A program made the position numbers and the translations under genes. A stretch of DNA of 64,000 nt from Thermoplasmata archaeon (GTDB lineage Archaea; Thermoplasmatota; Thermoplasmata; Lutacidiplasmatales; UBA184), in assembly GCA_022750115.1 (NCBI GenBank), contig JAKIWI010000006.1, positions 1 to 64,000 on the forward strand, written 5' to 3'. Positions 39,873 through 48,368 of this stretch are shown piece after piece (the stretch's first letter is position 1; each line of letters begins with the position of its first letter). Below the pieces are notes generated by a model. That model had not been told where the DNA came from. It did no database searches and saw only the letters and a program-made list of their open reading frames with translations.

Positions 39873-41930
39873 TCACGCCGGGGCCGAACGGGGACGCGCG
39901 GAGCGCGAGCGCCCGGCGCCGCTCTTCCGCTCGAGCTCGTGGATCCGGTCGCGGATTCGGGCCGCCTCCTCGAAGTCGAGTCGCTCGGCGGCGAGGTGCA
40001 TCTCCTCCTCCAGGTTCGCGAAGAGGAGTGGGAGCCGCTCCTTCCACTTCGGGCCGAGGCCGGAGATGCTGAGGTCGCCGTTGTCGGCGGTCTCCTCGGG
40101 AGCGAGCAACGAGCGGATCTCTTTGCGGATCGATTCCGGCACGATGTCGTTCGCTTCGTTGTAGGCGAGCTGGAGCGCGCGGCGCCGGCTCATCTCCGCC
40201 ATCGCGCGCGCCATCGAGCCCGTCGTGCGGTCGGCGTAGAGGATCACGCGGCCCATCACGTTGCGCGAGGCGCGGCCGGACGTCTGGATGAGCGACGTCT
40301 CGCTGCGGAGGTACCCTTCCTTGTCGGCGTCGAGGATCGCGACGAGGCTGACCTCCGGCAGGTCGAGACCCTCCCGGAGGAGGTTGATGCCGACGAGGAC
40401 GTCGAACCTCCCGAGCCGCAGGTCGCGGAGGATCTCGATCCGCTTCATCGTCTCCACCTCGCTGTGGAGGTAGCGGACCTGGAACCCCGCGTTCGCGAGG
40501 TAGGTCGACAGCTCCTCGCTCGTCCGCTTGGTGAGGGTCGTCACGAGCGCCCGCTCGCCGCGGGCGATACACGCGTGGAGCTCCTGGATCAGGTCGGCGA
40601 TGTGGCCCTTGATCGGCCGCACCTCGACGACCGGGTCGACGAGACCCGTGGGCCGGATCACCTGCTCGACGATCCCCTTCGACACCTTCCGCTCGAATGG
40701 GCCGGGCGTCGCCGAGACGAACACGAGCTGGCGCATCTTGGCGAGAAACTCCGGGAACTTCAGTGGGCGGTTGTCGCGGCAGGACGGCAGCCGCCAGCCG
40801 AACTCGACGAGGTTGTCCTTGCGGCTGCGGTCGCCCTTGTACATCCCCTCGAGCTGCGGGAGGGTGACGTGCGACTCGTCGAGGAAGACGAGCGCGTCGG
40901 GCGGGAAGAAGTCGAGGAGGGTGTACGGCGGCTCCCCCGCGGCGCGGGCCGCGAAGTACCGGGAATAGTTCTCGATCCCCGAACAGTAGCCGGTCTCGCG
41001 GATCATCTCGAGGTCGTAGTTGACCCGCCCGCGGAGCCGCTGGGCCTCGACGACCTTCTCCCCGCGCAAGAGTTCGGCGACCCGCTCGTCCCGCTCCTTC
41101 TCGATCTCGACGAGAATGCCGCGAAGTCGCTCGTCGACGGTCAGGAAGTGGGTCGCGGGGAACACGGAGACCTGGTCGAGGCTGCGGATCTCTTCCTGGG
41201 TGGTCGGGTCGAGCTCCGCGATGCGGGCGACCTGGTGGCCGTCGAGCTCGACGCGCACCAACGTCTCGCCCGCCCCGAGGATGTCGATCGTGCCGCCGCG
41301 GACTCGGAATCGACCGCGCTTCAGTTCGTAGTCGTTCCGCTGGTACTTCATCCGGACCAGCGAGTCGAGGAGCTCCTGGCGACGGACCTCGCGGCCGACG
41401 CTCAGCTCGACCACCGACGCCCGGTAGTCCTCGGGCGAGCCGAGGCCGTAGATGCAGCTCACCGAGGCGACGATGATCGTGTCGCGCCGGGTCAGGAGCG
41501 CCTGCGTCGCGCGGTGGCGGAGGCGGTCGATCTCCTCGTTGATCGAGGCGTCCTTCTCGACGTAGAGGTCGATCTGGGGGACGTACGCCTCGGGTTGGTA
41601 GTAGTCGTAGTAGCTGACGAAGTACTCGACGGCGTTGTTCGGGAACAGCGCCCGGAACTCGCTCACGAGCTGCGCGGCGAGGGTCTTGTTGGGGGAGATG
41701 ACCAGCGTCGGTCGCTGCAACTGCTGCACAGCGTGGGCCATGGTGAACGTCTTGCCGGAGCCCGTGACGCCGAGCAGCGTCGTGTAGCGCGCCCCCGCGG
41801 CGACCCTTCGGACGATCTCCTCGATCGCTTTCGGCTGGTCCCCCTGGGGGAGCATCTCCGTCTCGAGGGTGAATCGACCCGCGAGCGGAACCACCGGGGT
41901 CGCTTCCGATGCGGTGCCTTTCTCGGTCAT
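39873..41930 (-). CDS. uvrB: Excinuclease ABC subunit B
   Basis: 685 residues from ATG 41930, close to bacterial UvrB (about 670). Walker A TLLGVTGSGKTFTMA, motif Ia ISPNKTLAAQLVSEF, the beta-hairpin region VSYYDYYQPEAYVPQ, DESH box VFLDESHVTLPQ, helicase motifs LREGLDLPEVSLVAILDADKEG and QTSGRASRN, and a C-terminal UVR domain (LEEEMHLAAERLDFEEAARIRDRIHELE) that contacts UvrC. It loads at DNA lesions handed over by UvrA. UvrB in archaea is generally thought to be bacterial in origin. No uvrA or uvrC lies in the window. It follows larE by 10 nt. Confidence 0.96.
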   Translation of the reverse strand: MTEKGTASEATPVVPLAGRFTLETEMLPQGDQPKAIEEIVRRVAAGARYTTLLGVTGSGKTFTMAHAVQQLQRPTLVISPNKTLAAQLVSEFRALFPNNAVEYFVSYYDYYQPEAYVPQIDLYVEKDASINEEIDRLRHRATQALLTRRDTIIVASVSCIYGLGSPEDYRASVVELSVGREVRRQELLDSLVRMKYQRNDYELKRGRFRVRGGTIDILGAGETLVRVELDGHQVARIAELDPTTQEEIRSLDQVSVFPATHFLTVDERLRGILVEIEKERDERVAELLRGEKVVEAQRLRGRVNYDLEMIRETGYCSGIENYSRYFAARAAGEPPYTLLDFFPPDALVFLDESHVTLPQLEGMYKGDRSRKDNLVEFGWRLPSCRDNRPLKFPEFLAKMRQLVFVSATPGPFERKVSKGIVEQVIRPTGLVDPVVEVRPIKGHIADLIQELHACIARGERALVTTLTKRTSEELSTYLANAGFQVRYLHSEVETMKRIEILRDLRLGRFDVLVGINLLREGLDLPEVSLVAILDADKEGYLRSETSLIQTSGRASRNVMGRVILYADRTTGSMARAMAEMSRRRALQLAYNEANDIVPESIRKEIRSLLAPEETADNGDLSISGLGPKWKERLPLLFANLEEEMHLAAERLDFEEAARIRDRIHELERKSGAGRSRSARPRSAPA

Positions 41931-41940
41931 GGCTCGCTTC

Positions 41941-42756
41941 CTACGCGTTCGGCCGCATCGGGTACCCGGCGGGGTCGATCCGAACTTCGGCGAATCCGAG
42001 CTCGCGGAGTGCGAGGCGCATCCGCGATGCATTCGGCTCCGAACGCAACCGCTCGACCTCGGGAAGATCGACCTCGATGCGTGCGTCCTCGCCCTCGACG
42101 CGGACGCGAACCCTTCGGAATCCCAGCGAACGAACGTGGCGCTCCGCGGCCTCCACGCGGTGCAGGAGCGGCAGGGTGACGGGCTCGCCGTGACGGATCC
42201 GGGACGCTAGGCAAGCGTCGGACGGGGCGTCCCAGTTCGGAAGCGCGGCTTCGCGGGCAAAGGCCCGAACCTCCGACTTGCCCCAACCGGCCCAGACGAG
42301 GGGATGACGGAACCCGGCCTCGTCCATCGCGCGGATCCCCGGGCGATCGTCACCGAGGTCGTCCCAATGGACGCCGTCGAGGAGCGTTTCGACCCCGCGA
42401 CCTTGCGCCCAGGCTCGGATCGCGCTCGACTCGACACGTCGGCAGAAGTAGCAGCGATTCGACCCGTTCGCACGGTACTGATCGTCGGCGAGCGGGTCCA
42501 CGGGCACGAGCTCATGCGCGAGGCCCACCGCCGTCGCGACCTCCCGCGCACGCGCGATCTCTTCACGCGCGACCGCCGGCCCCACGAGGGTGACGGCATG
42601 GGCCGCTGGTCCCAGCGCTCGCGCCGCGAGGGCGGCGACGACCGCCGAATCGACGCCCCCCGAGAGCGCGACGACGCTCGGGCCTCCCGCCCGCAACTCC
42701 TCGAGCAGCTCCGCCTCCCGGCGAGCGCGGGGTCGTGCGCGAACAGAGTCGAACAT
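41941..42756 (-). CDS. larE: LarE-type ATP-dependent sacrificial sulfur transferase
   Basis: 271 residues from ATG 42756; the track ORF extends far upstream as a shadow of the helicase gene. PP-loop VVALSGGVDSAVVAALA (residues 28-44), then NRCYFCRRVES, LDGVHWDDLGDDRPGIRAM, and SDACLASRIRHGEPVT, where the Cys matches the sacrificial cysteine of LarE. In lactobacilli LarE supplies sulfur for the nickel-pincer cofactor of lactate racemase; homologues in archaea may serve other nickel-pincer enzymes. No larB, larC or larA is visible here. Likely co-transcribed with uvrB. Confidence 0.88.
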   Translation of the reverse strand: MFDSVRARPRARREAELLEELRAGGPSVVALSGGVDSAVVAALAARALGPAAHAVTLVGPAVAREEIARAREVATAVGLAHELVPVDPLADDQYRANGSNRCYFCRRVESSAIRAWAQGRGVETLLDGVHWDDLGDDRPGIRAMDEAGFRHPLVWAGWGKSEVRAFAREAALPNWDAPSDACLASRIRHGEPVTLPLLHRVEAAERHVRSLGFRRVRVRVEGEDARIEVDLPEVERLRSEPNASRMRLALRELGFAEVRIDPAGYPMRPNA

Positions 42757-42843
42757 GGTCCGGGCGGCCGGCAGGTCCCCGGGACCAATACGGTTTCGGA
42801 CTCGGGCGGTCGGCTTTTCTCTCCCAGCGACCTCGGCCGCGGC

Positions 42844-43293
42844 GTGCAAGAAGTCGGCGTTGGAACGCGATGGATGGTTCGTCTCGATGAGGGCGAGCAG
42901 CTCCCCGAGGCGTTCGTCGACCTCGCCCGACGTCACCAGATCCGGGCGGCGGCGATTCCGATGGGGATCGGCCAACTCGTCCGAGCGAAGGTCGGGTTCT
43001 GGACCGGGACCGAGTACGCTCCCAAGCTGCTGGAGTCGCCGGTCGAACTCGTTTCCCTGTCGGGCTCGATCGCGGAATCCGACGGCGAGCCTTCGGTCCA
43101 CCTCCACGCCACGCTCGGGACGGCGGCCCACGAGACCGTCTCGGGCCACCTTCTCTCGGGGACGGTCGGGCTCCTGGTCGAGAGCCTCGTCGAGGTGTTC
43201 CCGGACCACCGGTTCGCGCGGCCGCTCGACGAATCCGTCGGGCTGCGCCGCCTCGACCTGGGAACGGCGCGGTCCGTCGGGCGCCAGCGTTAG
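42844..43293 (+). CDS. PPC (DUF296) domain protein
   Basis: 149 residues from GTG 42844; the track ORF starts earlier but that part overlaps larE. Signature elements: WMVRLDEGEQLPEAFVDLARRHQIRAAAIPMGIGQLVRAKVGFW, SPVELVSLSGSIAESDGEPSVHLHATLG and SGHLLSGTVGLLVESLVEVFP. The His-x-His and GH are the metal-binding-type residues of the family. PPC proteins form trimers and are found alone in prokaryotes and in plant AT-hook proteins; the prokaryotic function is poorly known. It is divergent from larE, 87 nt apart, and 39 nt before the helicase gene. Confidence 0.85.
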   Translation: MQEVGVGTRWMVRLDEGEQLPEAFVDLARRHQIRAAAIPMGIGQLVRAKVGFWTGTEYAPKLLESPVELVSLSGSIAESDGEPSVHLHATLGTAAHETVSGHLLSGTVGLLVESLVEVFPDHRFARPLDESVGLRRLDLGTARSVGRQR

Positions 43294-43332
43294 GGTTCGG
43301 GGCTGCACGCCGCCCTTCCGATTCGTCCGCCC

Positions 43333-46155
43333 ATGACCGCGCCCGAGCCGAACGCATTCGAAACCCTCGACCCGCGCCTTGTCGCGGCGCTCGCCCGCCG
43401 CGGGATCACCGAGCCGACGGAGATTCAACAGCTCGCCATCCGCGTCCTCTCCGGCCCGGACGACGCGCTGCTCGTCTCCCCGACCGGGTCCGGCAAGACG
43501 GAGGCCGCGGTCCTTCCGCTGCTCTCGGAGCGGCTCGCCCGGCCGAGGCCGCCGATCGGTATCCTCTACGTCACGCCCCTTCGCGCGCTCAACCGCGACC
43601 TCGAGCAGCGCCTGGTCTCGGTCGCCGAGGAGGTCGGACTCACGGCCGCGGTGCGGCACGGGGACACTTCGGCGAGCCAACGGGTGCGGCTCTCCAAGCA
43701 CCCGCCCGACCTCCTGTTGACGACGCCCGAAACGCTCCAGCTCCTCCTCGTCGGCCCCCGCCTCCGGTTGGGTCTGAAGGAGGTCCGTACCGTCGTCGTC
43801 GACGAACTCCACGAGCTCGCCCCGTCGGACCGGGGCGCCCAGTTGATGGTCACTCTCGAACGCCTCGACGCTCTGGTGGGCCGCCCCGTCCGACGGGTGG
43901 GTCTGTCCGCCACGATCGGCAACCCCGAGGCCGTCGCCCGCTACCTCTCCCCCGCCCCGCGGCGGGTCCAGGTCCGGCGGGCGGTCCGCCCCCGGCGGGT
44001 CCGCATCACGGCGACCGTCCCCCGCGACGACCGTCCGCCGCTCGACCCCGCGCTCGTCGCCGAGCTGCGCGCCGACCCGATCCAGCTCGCGGCGCTCCGC
44101 AACCTCGAGGAGACGATCCGCGCGCACCGGACGACCCTCATCTTCGTCAACACCCGGCCCACCGCGGAGGGCCTGACGGCGCGACTCAACCGACTCGCGC
44201 CCGACCTCGCCGTGGCGGTGCACCACGGGTCGCTCTCGCGGGAGGTCCGGGAAGACGCCGAACGGATGTTCCGGGAGGGAGGGCTCCGCGGACTCGTCGC
44301 CACCTCGTCCCTCGAGCTCGGCATTGACGTCGGCTTCGTAGACTGCGTCGTCCAGTTCGGCTCCCCCCACCAGGCCGGTCGACTGTTGCAGCGGGTCGGT
44401 CGCTCGGGCCACCGGCTCGACCGGGAGGTCGTCGGCGAGGTGCTCGCGCTGGACGACGAGGACCTCGAGGAGGCCGCGGTCCTCGCGCGCCGGGCGGTCC
44501 ACGGGGAGATCGAGCCGACGACGTGGCGCAGAAGCAATCGCCTCGCGGCCGCGCAGCAGCTCGTCGCCTCCCTTCGCGCCGAACCGTCGGTCGACCTCGC
44601 GGCGGTCGCCCGCACCCTCCGGGCGGCCGAGCCGACCCGGGAGCTTTCCGACGCCGACTGGGAGGCGCTCGTCGACTACCTCGAAGCGATCGGCTCCCTC
44701 CGGAGGGACGGACTCCGGCTCCGCGCCGGACGCGGGACCCTCGAGCGGTTCTACGCGACGCTCTCGCTGATCCCGGACCAGCGCACCTACCGGCTCCGCG
44801 ACATCGCGACCCGGAAACCGATCGGGACGCTCGACGAGCGGTTCGTGCTCACCCAGATCCTCGGGCAACCCGAGCAGATCTTCCTCCTGCACGGGCGGAC
44901 CTGGAAGGTCGTCGAGTTCCGCGACGACGAGCTCCTCGTCGAGACCGTTCGCGAGATCGGGCAGGAGCCCCGCTGGGTCGGCGAGGACCTGCCGGTGCCG
45001 TTCGACGTGGCGCAGGAGATCGGCCGGATGCGGCGCGAGCGCCAGCTCGCTCCGTACAGCCTCGGCGCGGACGCCCGAGCGCGCCTCGAGACCCGCATTG
45101 CCGCGGGGCACGCCGCGGGACCGGTCCCCGACGACCGGACCGTGACCGTCGTCCCGCAGGGTCGACTCGTGACCTACGGGGCGTGCTTTGGGACCCGGAC
45201 CAACGATACGCTTGCGGTCGCCCTCGCGGGCGTGCTCACCGAACGCCTCGGGGCCCGGGTCGAGATCACGGCCGTCGAACCGACCTGGATCGTGCTGGGG
45301 CTCCCCATCGCTCTCGACACCGATGCCCTCGTCCAGGCGATCCGGATCCCACCGGAGGACCTCGAGGGGGCGTTGACCCGCCTCGTTCCGGGCGGCCTCG
45401 AGTACCGTTGGGTATTCCTGACGGTCGCTCGCAAGTTCGGGGCCTTGCCGGCGGGGGCCGACCCGCGCGACGCGCGCCGGCTCGAACCGCTCCTCGACGC
45501 GTCGCAGACGAACCCGCTCGGCCAGGAGGCGCTCGACAAGACGCTCCACGACCGGTTCGACGTCGAGCACGCCCGACGGGTGCTGGAACGGATCCGCGAC
45601 GGCGAGATCTCGGTGGTCGCGGCACCCCGCTCCGACTGGACCGACCTCCCGCTCGCCCGGCTCCGATGGCGCGAGGTCCCGGACATCCCCCCGCCGACGC
45701 TCTTGAAGGCCGTCGAAGAGCGGCTGCGGGCCGAGCCGCTCACCCTGGTCTGCCTGCGGTGCGGCTTCCAGAGGACGACGACCCCGGCCCGCTACGCCGC
45801 CGAGGGGGGCAGTCGCTGCGGGCTCTGCCACGGCGCGCTCTCGGCCGTCATGTCCCCCCGGAGGACGGACGAGATCCAGACGCTGGTCGCCTACGCGAAG
45901 CGGAAATGGAAAGGCCGCAAGGCCCCCCGAACCATCCCCGTCTCGTTGCCACCGCTCGTGCGCGCCGGCTATACCTCTGCCGAGCTCGTCGCCAACTTCG
46001 GGGAGCGGGCCCTGCTCGCGCTCGCGGCGCGGGGCGTCGGTCCCGAGACGGCCCGGCGTCTCCTCTCGCGGCCGTACCGACAGAACAGCGAACTCGTTGC
46101 GGAGATCGTCAAGGCCGAGCGGCGGTACGCCAAGAACCGGGCGTTCTGGGACTGA
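43333..46155 (+). CDS. lhr: Lhr-family ATP-dependent helicase
   Basis: 940 residues from ATG 43333. SF2 helicase motifs: Q-motif TEPTEIQQLAI, Walker A VSPTGSGKTEAAVLP, DELH box VVVDELHELAPSDRG, SAT in VGLSATIGNPE, TLIFVNTRP, TSSLELGIDVGFVD, and QRVGRSGH. Winged-helix and Lhr-core regions follow, then near residue 800 a zinc finger CLRCGF/CGLCHG not present in all Lhr proteins. Archaeal Lhr enzymes unwind DNA and RNA-DNA hybrids in repair and transcription-linked processes. C-terminal GYTSAELVANFGERALLALAARGVGPETARRLL looks like a helix-hairpin-helix. Confidence 0.93.
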   Translation: MTAPEPNAFETLDPRLVAALARRGITEPTEIQQLAIRVLSGPDDALLVSPTGSGKTEAAVLPLLSERLARPRPPIGILYVTPLRALNRDLEQRLVSVAEEVGLTAAVRHGDTSASQRVRLSKHPPDLLLTTPETLQLLLVGPRLRLGLKEVRTVVVDELHELAPSDRGAQLMVTLERLDALVGRPVRRVGLSATIGNPEAVARYLSPAPRRVQVRRAVRPRRVRITATVPRDDRPPLDPALVAELRADPIQLAALRNLEETIRAHRTTLIFVNTRPTAEGLTARLNRLAPDLAVAVHHGSLSREVREDAERMFREGGLRGLVATSSLELGIDVGFVDCVVQFGSPHQAGRLLQRVGRSGHRLDREVVGEVLALDDEDLEEAAVLARRAVHGEIEPTTWRRSNRLAAAQQLVASLRAEPSVDLAAVARTLRAAEPTRELSDADWEALVDYLEAIGSLRRDGLRLRAGRGTLERFYATLSLIPDQRTYRLRDIATRKPIGTLDERFVLTQILGQPEQIFLLHGRTWKVVEFRDDELLVETVREIGQEPRWVGEDLPVPFDVAQEIGRMRRERQLAPYSLGADARARLETRIAAGHAAGPVPDDRTVTVVPQGRLVTYGACFGTRTNDTLAVALAGVLTERLGARVEITAVEPTWIVLGLPIALDTDALVQAIRIPPEDLEGALTRLVPGGLEYRWVFLTVARKFGALPAGADPRDARRLEPLLDASQTNPLGQEALDKTLHDRFDVEHARRVLERIRDGEISVVAAPRSDWTDLPLARLRWREVPDIPPPTLLKAVEERLRAEPLTLVCLRCGFQRTTTPARYAAEGGSRCGLCHGALSAVMSPRRTDEIQTLVAYAKRKWKGRKAPRTIPVSLPPLVRAGYTSAELVANFGERALLALAARGVGPETARRLLSRPYRQNSELVAEIVKAERRYAKNRAFWD

Positions 46156-46161
46156 GTTCCA

Positions 46162-46593
46162 TCACTCCAGGAGGTCGATCCCACACGCTGCGGCGCTCGC
46201 CTGGATCCGGTCCGGATCGCTTGGCCCCTCCTGGTGGAGCGCTTCGAGGAACGCCCGAGTCTTCGGACCCATGATCAACAGGTAGCGGGTCGGGACGGAC
46301 GAGGGGTTCCAGAAGGTGTGAACCACCCCCGGTCGGCTCCAGACCGCCGCGCCCGGTCCGGCTCGGACGACACGGTCGTCCAGGCGAACGGCGAGTTCCC
46401 CTTCGAGTACGTACCATGCTTCGTCCTCGTCCCGGTGACGGTGGAGCGGCGCAACGGTCCGGGGCGTTGGGCCGTCCGCCGGACCTTCGACGTACTCGTC
46501 GACTCCGAAGGTGCTCGCCCGCGTTCCGATGGGAGAGTCGCGGAGCGGCCGCGCCGAGGTCGTCGCGGTGGGGGGCGGATTCGAATGCGTCAC
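46162..46593 (-). CDS. Cupin-domain protein
   Basis: 143 residues from GTG 46593. Cupin motif 1 APLHRHRDEDEAWYVLEGELAV supplies His, His and Glu metal ligands, and motif 2 GPGAAVWSRPGVVHTFWNPS supplies the last His. The small beta-barrel probably binds a metal and a small molecule; no substrate is evident. Its start overlaps the end of trm1 by 4 nt. Convergent with lhr, 6 nt between stops. Confidence 0.87.
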   Translation of the reverse strand: MTHSNPPPTATTSARPLRDSPIGTRASTFGVDEYVEGPADGPTPRTVAPLHRHRDEDEAWYVLEGELAVRLDDRVVRAGPGAAVWSRPGVVHTFWNPSSVPTRYLLIMGPKTRAFLEALHQEGPSDPDRIQASAAACGIDLLE

Positions 46594-47651
46594 GGTGCCT
46601 CCACTCCCGAGGGCGAACCGGTCCGAGTTCCCGCGGGCGACGGCCGGTGGACGTGAACCGGGAGGGCGGTCGCGACCTCGTAGACGTCGGCTCGGGTCGC
46701 GGTCGTCCGGAAGGCGCCGTCCCTCGCATGGGTGCGGCCCGACGAGTGCCCCCTCGCCCGGAGCGCCTCGATCAATCGGTCGGTGGATGGCGGCGCCGAG
46801 AGCCCATTCTCCTTCGCGATGGTGTTCGGCTCGAAGTAGAACGGCACGTCGGCGACCGACTCGTCCCGAAACCGGCCGAGCAAAGCGGCGAGCGGACCGG
46901 GATGGACCGCCCCGGGCGGGACCTGAAGCCGTTCCAGGAACGCTCGGTCGAACAGCGGACCCAGCCACATCGGCCCGACCGGGGCGCGGGTCCCGAGCGG
47001 CGGACCGTTCCACCGGTCGCCTTCGATCTCGCCGACGGGGATGGGACCGTCGCCGCTGCGGACGACGACGTACGCCCGGACGTAGTGGTCCCTCAGGTAG
47101 GCGAGGAGGGGGTGGATCCTCCGGCCGCGGGCCGCGGACCGGTCGGAAAGGGTCCGAAGCAGGATCCTGAGTCCGCCCTCCGGACCGAGCCGGCCGCGGA
47201 CCGGGGTCGCCCCGTAGCGACGGCGGGTCGCCTCCGCGTCGACGCCGGCGAGGACGATCATGTCGGTCGCCGTGACGGAGAGCAGCCCACCGGGGGCCAG
47301 CGAGTCGAAGGCGGCGTCGAGGAACGGGAGCGGCGAACCGAACGGGTCGAGGTCGACGTGGCCGAACGGCCCCTCGGGTGGCGGGCGGCGAGCGTCCCAG
47401 CGTCGGGAGCTGGCGCCGCATTCGGCGAAGCGGGCGGTGTTCGCCGCGAGCACCGCCGATGCCGGGCCGCCCGAGTCGGTGCTCAACAACCGCGCCAGAG
47501 CGCCCGATTCCACCAACACGCGAAGGCCGCGGACCCCGGTGGCGGCGAGCATTTCCCACCCACTCGCCGGTGCTCCGCGCCCGGAGGCCCACGCCGTCGC
47601 GACGGCGACGTGCAGGTCGCGGTCGAGCGCCATCGCGCCGTTGTAGAACAC
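46590..47651 (-). CDS. trm1: tRNA (guanine26-N2)-dimethyltransferase Trm1
   Basis: 353 residues from GTG 47651. VFYNGAMALDRDLHVAVA and the diagnostic HVDLDPFGSPLPFLDAAF, SVTATDMIVLAG and GPMWLGPLFD identify Trm1, which dimethylates G26 of tRNA with AdoMet. The conserved N-terminus continues upstream in the same frame: EGATPLWLPEP...AKRRA precedes VFYN, matching the VQEG...IPKAE region of other archaeal Trm1. No ATG, GTG or TTG occurs in that extension, so GTG 47651 is probably not the true start. The gene follows the THEP1 NTPase stop by a few bases. See findings. Confidence 0.9.
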   Translation of the reverse strand: MFYNGAMALDRDLHVAVATAWASGRGAPASGWEMLAATGVRGLRVLVESGALARLLSTDSGGPASAVLAANTARFAECGASSRRWDARRPPPEGPFGHVDLDPFGSPLPFLDAAFDSLAPGGLLSVTATDMIVLAGVDAEATRRRYGATPVRGRLGPEGGLRILLRTLSDRSAARGRRIHPLLAYLRDHYVRAYVVVRSGDGPIPVGEIEGDRWNGPPLGTRAPVGPMWLGPLFDRAFLERLQVPPGAVHPGPLAALLGRFRDESVADVPFYFEPNTIAKENGLSAPPSTDRLIEALRARGHSSGRTHARDGAFRTTATRADVYEVATALPVHVHRPSPAGTRTGSPSGVEAP

Positions 47652-47737
47652 GGCCCGACGCTTCGCCGGCCCGCGTTCACCGGCCGGCTCGGGCAGCCAG
47701 AGCGGTGTCGCGCCCTCGCGCGAGTCCCGGACGGACG

Positions 47738-48295
47738 CTAGTGCGACTTCCCCGTCAGGAGTCGGACGATCTTGAACGCGAGCAGGTTCTTGTTCACCGG
47801 CGTCACCTCGAGCAGACGTAGTTCGTCCCTCCGCCGGATATCCTGGAGGAGGGGATTGCGCGATTTCTTATGAAGCGTCATCACGATCGACTTGCTGGCG
47901 TCGAGCGTCTCCACGACCGCCGCCGTGAACACCTCGCTCTCGACCTCCATCTTGCCGACCTCGTCGATGACGATGACGTCGGCCGACTCGCGGGCCTCGG
48001 CGAGCGAGCGGGTCCCCAGCCCGTCGAGGGCGGCGAGGTTGACGCCGTAGCGCCCGCTGCGGACGCGCGACTTGAGCCCCTCGTGGGCGAACACCTCATG
48101 CTCCTTCGTCAGCCAGTTCGTGATCCGGAAACCGGTGCGGCGCTGCTTTTCGATGATCGGCTCGGTCACCATGCCGCCGACCTTCACGCCCTCCTGCTCG
48201 AGGAGCTGGATGATGCGGAGCAGCGTCTGCGTCTTTCCCGAGCCCGGTAGCCCGGTGATGCCGATCTTGACAGGGGCGGCGAGCCGGCGTGGCAC
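47738..48295 (-). CDS. THEP1-type nucleoside-triphosphatase
   Basis: 185 residues from GTG 48295. P-loop KIGITGLPGSGKTQTLLRII (residues 10-29), VGGMVTEPIIEKQRRTGFRI, Walker B VIVIDEVGKMEVESEVF, and C-terminal RLLEVTPVNKNLLAFKIVRLL. All fit the archaeal NTPase/THEP1 family, which hydrolyses ATP, GTP and CTP in vitro; the cellular role is not settled. Upstream of trm1 and probably in one transcript with trm1 and the cupin gene. Confidence 0.92.
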   Translation of the reverse strand: MPRRLAAPVKIGITGLPGSGKTQTLLRIIQLLEQEGVKVGGMVTEPIIEKQRRTGFRITNWLTKEHEVFAHEGLKSRVRSGRYGVNLAALDGLGTRSLAEARESADVIVIDEVGKMEVESEVFTAAVVETLDASKSIVMTLHKKSRNPLLQDIRRRDELRLLEVTPVNKNLLAFKIVRLLTGKSH

Positions 48296-48368
48296 GATCG
48301 CAAAACTCCCGAAGGAGACCTCGCATGGCCCGAACGCACAAAAGGCCTCAGGGCGCCTGCGTTCGGCC

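Noticed and set aside
39939-42179. 746-aa plus-strand ORF
   Set aside because: Antisense shadow of uvrB, with acidic/Arg-rich composition.
41941-45831. 1296-aa minus-strand ORF
   Set aside because: Only its last 271 residues (LarE) are real; the rest is the complementary-frame shadow of the lhr gene in high-GC DNA.
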